Shown: in pieces, positions 60,547 through 64,000 of the stretch
Position numbering within the stretch: the first letter of the stretch is position 1
Layout: each line of letters opens with the position of its first letter
Source of the DNA: Bacilli bacterium
GTDB lineage: Bacteria > Bacillota_I > Bacilli_A > RF39 > UBA660
Direction of reading: 5' to 3'
DNA: 64,000 nt
NCBI GenBank assembly: GCA_017438635.1
Contig: JAFRUZ010000005.1
Location: 1 to 64,000 of the forward strand
The notes under the pieces: model-generated
The model's input: only the letters and a program-made list of their open reading frames with translations
What the model was told of the DNA's origin: nothing
The model's database searches: none
Translations under genes and position numbers: made by a program

Positions 60547-61815
60547 GTGAAAAGATTATGTGATGAATTAAACGTTGATAAAAGTATAAAAAAAGTAAAT
60601 GCTACTAGCATAGAAGATGCAATAATAAAAACTTATAGTTGCAATGAGTATAACTTTTATCTAAATTCTGAATTAATAGATGTTAATAATAGATTTAGAA
60701 TATTTAATTTCAATGGTATAGATTATATATGTAAAAAATCAAATCTTAAAGATACAAAAAATGAGATTAAACTAGCATCAAAAGCACAATCTCTTATCGA
60801 CAATACTAAAGTTGATAATTATACTGTTAAAGTCATTATGCCTAAAGTTTTTGAAATTGATGGTGATTGTTACATAGTAACAGAGTTTAAGGGTGATAGT
60901 TTACAAGAGTTATCATATCATAATGCTAATACAAAACTATTTACAGAAGAAACACTTTTCAATATTTTAGATAGACTTATGAAAGTAGGTATAGTATATA
61001 GAGGTTTTTTACCTAGAAATACTATTTTAAAAGACAATGTTATCTATTTGCTTGATTGGGAAGACACCATACTTTTTCCAAATGTTAATGAAACAGGTAT
61101 TAACATATTGTGGTTAACAAATTTTTTATTAAATTGGAGTTATTTGTATGATGCATCAATACTTAAAAATAAAATAAAGACTAGTAATATTACATTTAAA
61201 GAAGAACCAGATTTATTAAAATATGAAATAAAATTTGCTTCATGGGCAAAACTTTCGTTACATAAAAAAAGACTAAGAAAGAAAATAATAGATACAGTTT
61301 TATTTGCAGAAAAAAAATTATCTCACAATTATAAAGAAGAATTTGCTATAATGCCAAATGGTATGGCCCATTTAGTCTCTGATTTATTTAATTCAGACAT
61401 AGACGTTTTATTTGACATATCTAGTTTCGTCATAAGGCAAAACAATGAAGAAAAGTATTATGAAGCAATAAGATTTTTAAGTTCTTTAATCATAAAACAG
61501 TATTATGATCACAAAAATATCCATAAATACGCATTGATAATTATTTTAATGATTTTTGAACTAGCCTCAAAAGAGAATATTAATAGTATTACAATACCTA
61601 AAAAATTTATAAGCGAAGATGAATTCATTAATAACAAAAGTATTATGTCTTTCAAGTTAGTAAAAGAATATCTATATAAATCTCATAAAAGTTTTGAAAA
61701 ACAATTAGAAATAACAATTGGGAATTTAATTAAAAATTATAATGGCACTACAGTAAAGACAGAAAACATAAGTGACTTAGCAAATTATTTGTTATCTTTT
61801 AAAGAAGAGGATTGA
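60547..61815 (+). CDS. kinase-fold protein (APH/choline-kinase-like), catalytic Asp replaced
   Basis: The 422-residue protein starts at a GTG with ribosome site aggggg. An APH-like N-lobe has the strand YICKKSN (Lys63/64), the helix Glu73 (KNEIKLASKAQ) and the hinge YIVTEFKGDSL. The catalytic loop reads YRGFLPRNTIL, where active APH-type enzymes have HGDLxxxN: Gly, Leu and Asn are kept but His is Arg and the catalytic Asp is Phe153. The metal-binding Asp is kept (LLDWEDTIL). So it looks like a pseudokinase or unusual ATP-binding protein. Residues 200-422 are an all-helical domain that I do not recognise. First gene of a tight cluster of four. Confidence 0.6.
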   Translation: MKRLCDELNVDKSIKKVNATSIEDAIIKTYSCNEYNFYLNSELIDVNNRFRIFNFNGIDYICKKSNLKDTKNEIKLASKAQSLIDNTKVDNYTVKVIMPKVFEIDGDCYIVTEFKGDSLQELSYHNANTKLFTEETLFNILDRLMKVGIVYRGFLPRNTILKDNVIYLLDWEDTILFPNVNETGINILWLTNFLLNWSYLYDASILKNKIKTSNITFKEEPDLLKYEIKFASWAKLSLHKKRLRKKIIDTVLFAEKKLSHNYKEEFAIMPNGMAHLVSDLFNSDIDVLFDISSFVIRQNNEEKYYEAIRFLSSLIIKQYYDHKNIHKYALIIILMIFELASKENINSITIPKKFISEDEFINNKSIMSFKLVKEYLYKSHKSFEKQLEITIGNLIKNYNGTTVKTENISDLANYLLSFKEED

Positions 61816-61819
61816 TAAT

Positions 61820-62206
61820 ATGAGTGAAATAATATATAAAGATAAGTATTTTCAAGTAGTACAAACAGAGGAATACCCAAATGTTCCAGGTTGCTACACA
61901 ATTATAGAAGTTGACAATGATATAAGCGCAGATAAAACTAAATCTTTAGCAGTTTTAGAGAAAAAAATAAGGGATAAATTAGCAGAGCTAAACATTGATT
62001 TAGTAGGAATATATAAACAAGAAAAAGAAAATAACTTAAATGTAATAATTATTCCTTATCATATTGATAGGCTTCAAGAATTAAATATTAATCCAGATGA
62101 GTATCAACCATATATAGAAAAGTATTTAACTAGTTACGACAATGATAATAGTAATAAAGCTATTTATTATGCTAAAGAAATGAAGGAACATTTAGAAAAG
62201 AGTTGA
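61820..62206 (+). CDS. HIT-like-fold protein (128 aa), motif degenerate
   Basis: The start IIYKDKYFQVVQTEEYPNVPG, then CYTIIEVDND, resembles the first strands of HIT-domain proteins (acidic D-x-x-[FY]-x-[VA], then PG and a strand). The middle is a helix (KKIRDKLAELNIDL) and a strand LNVIIIPYHIDR; the family triad HxHxHxx is reduced to a single His (IIPYHID). The protein is similar in layout to the next gene. Lies five bases after the kinase-fold gene. An AMP-lyase or transferase activity is unlikely; a binding role is inference. Confidence 0.45.
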   Translation: MSEIIYKDKYFQVVQTEEYPNVPGCYTIIEVDNDISADKTKSLAVLEKKIRDKLAELNIDLVGIYKQEKENNLNVIIIPYHIDRLQELNINPDEYQPYIEKYLTSYDNDNSNKAIYYAKEMKEHLEKS

Positions 62207-62212
62207 TAAATA

Positions 62213-62824
62213 ATGAAAAATTTAATTGGAAGCAAAATAGAAGTATATTCTTTAAATGAACTGCCGAAAGCGCCTGAGGATTTAAAATATTTTGCCTGTA
62301 TCGGTGGAAATAAAAACTATGAATGTTTTTTAGAATCTAGAAGTTTATCAAGAGCACAGTTTATGAAAAAATATGAAAATGAAGTAGATATTTGCCATAA
62401 ACCGATCTATGAAGATGAAAATTTAATTATACGACAAGATGCTCAGTATCCATTACCAGGTTTTTACATCATTGCTACAAAAACAGGGAAAAGAACAATA
62501 GCCGATATAGATACTAATTTATATCAAAAGGGTATGGAATATGCATTTTTAATCAAAACCATTTTACAAGAGAGTTTCAAGATTAAAAAAGTATATATAT
62601 ACTATGATGAGCACTATCATAAACCATCTTCTGTACACTTTTGGGTCATGCCAATATATGAAGATGTATTAAATGAGAATAATTTAAAAGCTACGATATT
62701 TAGCAATGATATATGGAAATACTTAGATCTGTTCGAATTCAAAGATACAAAAGAAGAAATATATAAAATAAATGAAGAAATGAAAAAAATAATAAATAAG
62801 GGAGTGAATGAATATGAACGTTAA
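62213..62824 (+). CDS. HIT-like-fold protein (203 aa), partial motif
   Basis: After an N-terminal region of about 65 residues, a HIT-like core begins at IYEDENLIIRQDAQYPLPGFY, written here in part as YPLPGFYIIATK, with a helix (YQKGMEYAFLIKTIL) and the strands VYIYYDEHYHKP and SSVHFWVMPIYED. The family signature HxHxHxx appears as HFWVMP: the first His is kept, the second is Trp. An HYH pair lies just before it. This is close to a nucleotide-binding HIT protein but not a standard one. It overlaps the decarboxylase gene by 11 bases. Confidence 0.5.
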   Translation: MKNLIGSKIEVYSLNELPKAPEDLKYFACIGGNKNYECFLESRSLSRAQFMKKYENEVDICHKPIYEDENLIIRQDAQYPLPGFYIIATKTGKRTIADIDTNLYQKGMEYAFLIKTILQESFKIKKVYIYYDEHYHKPSSVHFWVMPIYEDVLNENNLKATIFSNDIWKYLDLFEFKDTKEEIYKINEEMKKIINKGVNEYER

Positions 62825-64000
62825 TAAATACTTTTCTAAAAATAAAGACGAAAGTATTAAACAAATTAATAACATTCTTGACACATTAAATAAAAATGTA
62901 AAAACAAAAATAACAAATGATGAAAAACCAATACTAGATGGGGGCGTAAAACTATATAATAAGTTTTTAAAGGATAAACATATTCCTCAAGAACCTAGAA
63001 ATATCAAAAGTGTACTTTCTGACTTTTCAAATTATTTTGAAAGAAGTGTTATTTGGGAAAACCCAGGTACTATGATAAATATCACACCTCCTGCAAATAT
63101 TCCAAGTATAGCAACTGCATTTTATGCTTCACTATTTAATCCGAATTTTGCACAAGATGAACCATCTGGTTATCTGATGACTACAGAATTATTAGTTTCA
63201 AAATATTTGTCAGAATTGTGTGAATGGGATATTAAAAAATCAAGAGGTATATTTACTTTTGGAGGAAAAGGAACTAATCTATATGCTGTAAAAACAGGTA
63301 TTAAAAAAGCTATTCCAAATGTAATTGAAGAGGGAATTACTGGCAAAGAAATAGTAGTTTTCTCTAATGAAAAATCACATCCTTGTCACCGTGAAGTTTG
63401 TGATTGGTTAGGTTTAGGTAAAAATGCATGTCATAGATTATCAGTTGATGAAAATGGTCAAGTAAATTTAGAGTTACTTGAAAAAGACTTAAGGAAAGCA
63501 TTAGATGAAGGAAAAATAATAGGATGTATAATCTTGAATGGTGGAACTACTAACGAAATAATTGTTGACCCAATAAAACCTGTATATGAACTTAGAAATA
63601 AACTAGTAAAAGAGTATAAATTAGACTATATTCCTCATATACACATTGATGCAGTAATCGGTTGGGTCTGGTTAATGTTTAAAAACTACGACTATAATAA
63701 AAATGCTTTAAAAATGACAGAAACAGAATACAAAAAGATACATTCATTATGCAAAAAAATATCAGAAGTAAAATATGCTGATTCTTTTGGAGCAGATTTT
63801 CATAAAACAGGTTTCTGTCCATATGTATCTAGTATATATATGGCAAAAAACTACGATGATGTAATGAAATTAGGCAATAAAACAGATAAAGGTGTTGAAA
63901 ACTTAAGTTTCGGAGAGTATTCACCATTTGAATACACTTTAGAGTTAACTAGATCATGTGTTGGCCCTGTAGCGGCATATACAGCACTAGAAACTTTTGG
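62814..64000 (+). CDS. group II PLP-dependent decarboxylase-like enzyme (partial, runs off the end)
   Basis: The start ATG at 62814 overlaps the previous gene and has the ribosome site gggagtg. At least 395 residues are visible. The fold matches glutamate/tyrosine/DOPA-type decarboxylases: GIFTFGGKGTNLYAVK (substrate and PLP-phosphate loop), the Asp279 of HIHIDAVIGW that holds the PLP ring, and the Schiff-base Lys331 of SFGADFHKTGF. Members make amines or act on non-amino-acid substrates. The substrate here is not predictable. Last gene seen of the cluster with the kinase-fold and HIT-like genes; the 3' end is outside. Confidence 0.8.
   Translation, partial: MNVNKYFSKNKDESIKQINNILDTLNKNVKTKITNDEKPILDGGVKLYNKFLKDKHIPQEPRNIKSVLSDFSNYFERSVIWENPGTMINITPPANIPSIATAFYASLFNPNFAQDEPSGYLMTTELLVSKYLSELCEWDIKKSRGIFTFGGKGTNLYAVKTGIKKAIPNVIEEGITGKEIVVFSNEKSHPCHREVCDWLGLGKNACHRLSVDENGQVNLELLEKDLRKALDEGKIIGCIILNGGTTNEIIVDPIKPVYELRNKLVKEYKLDYIPHIHIDAVIGWVWLMFKNYDYNKNALKMTETEYKKIHSLCKKISEVKYADSFGADFHKTGFCPYVSSIYMAKNYDDVMKLGNKTDKGVENLSFGEYSPFEYTLELTRSCVGPVAAYTALETF

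Noticed and set aside
59094-61815. RSH plus kinase-like gene as a toxin-antitoxin (toxSAS-like) pair
   Set aside because: The RSH has full HD, synthetase and TGS domains, unlike single-domain toxSAS toxins, and the neighbour does not look like a known antitoxin.

Overview
The window is AT-rich DNA from a low-GC Gram-positive bacterium that uses the standard genetic code (TGA is a stop, TGG is Trp). Helicase-loader genes of the DnaI/DnaB(Bsu) type point to the Bacilli. SigG, a CotJ-type coat operon and a YlmC/YmxH-family gene point to endospore formation. NrdD/NrdG (anaerobic ribonucleotide reductase) points to anaerobic life. The 5S rRNA is unusually short (about 105 nt), as in Mollicutes. 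A gut-type uncultured member of the Erysipelotrichia/RF39 side of Bacilli is my inference; no species can be named from the sequence.

Layout. 1-460: 3' end of an rRNA operon (23S, 5S, terminator). 470-2471: a broken ORF, an unknown gene, two promoters, a hairpin and a T-box leader for a B3/4 tRNA-editing-like protein. 2495-6019: small unknown and membrane proteins, a sporulation unit with a CotJA-CotJB fusion followed by CotJC, and a lone Clp D1-like AAA+ ATPase. 6093-9944: tRNA-His, a two-component system, a GNAT-DUF4298 fusion and a small self-regulated XRE operon. 10005-15259: pyrBI, a membrane XRE regulator, a cysteine-less thioredoxin-fold protein, a DUF1848 gene, a Cys-rich metallothionein-like peptide and a doubled HU-helix protein. 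15412-17658: a large surface protein. 17677-21572: a Crp/Fnr regulator divergent from nrdD-nrdG-dut. 21659-32808: housekeeping (aspS, dnaI, serS with a Ser T-box, mutS, rsmI) and sporulation sigG. 32866-37765: three paralogous secreted FN3 proteins. 37839-41668: a YfhO/GT2/GtrA three-part glycosylation set. 41711-47268: ylmC-like, dnaB, a lipoprotein, a shrunken cysteine-desulfurase-like protein, ruvA-tdk-ruvB and a YgjP-like peptidase. 47280-48679: two mTERF-like repeat proteins. 48821-54345: an RNA methyltransferase, a STAS/sigma pair, an FNT channel and a run of NUDIX/Ham1/GNAT genes. 54412-64000: argS, a three-gene ABC exporter on the minus strand, a 36-residue mini-gene, a truncated RSH enzyme, and a four-gene cluster (kinase-fold protein, two HIT-like proteins, group II PLP decarboxylase) that runs off the end.

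The unusual material is: the adjacent mTERF-like proteins; the terminal kinase-fold/HIT/PLP cluster behind an RSH whose synthetase glutamate appears replaced by Gln; a STAS-sigma pair with no anti-sigma kinase gene between them and no phosphorylatable serine in the STAS protein; a cysteine desulfurase relic that kept its substrate loop but lost its PLP lysine; and several very small genes with their own signals. No CRISPR array, insertion sequence or prophage was seen.
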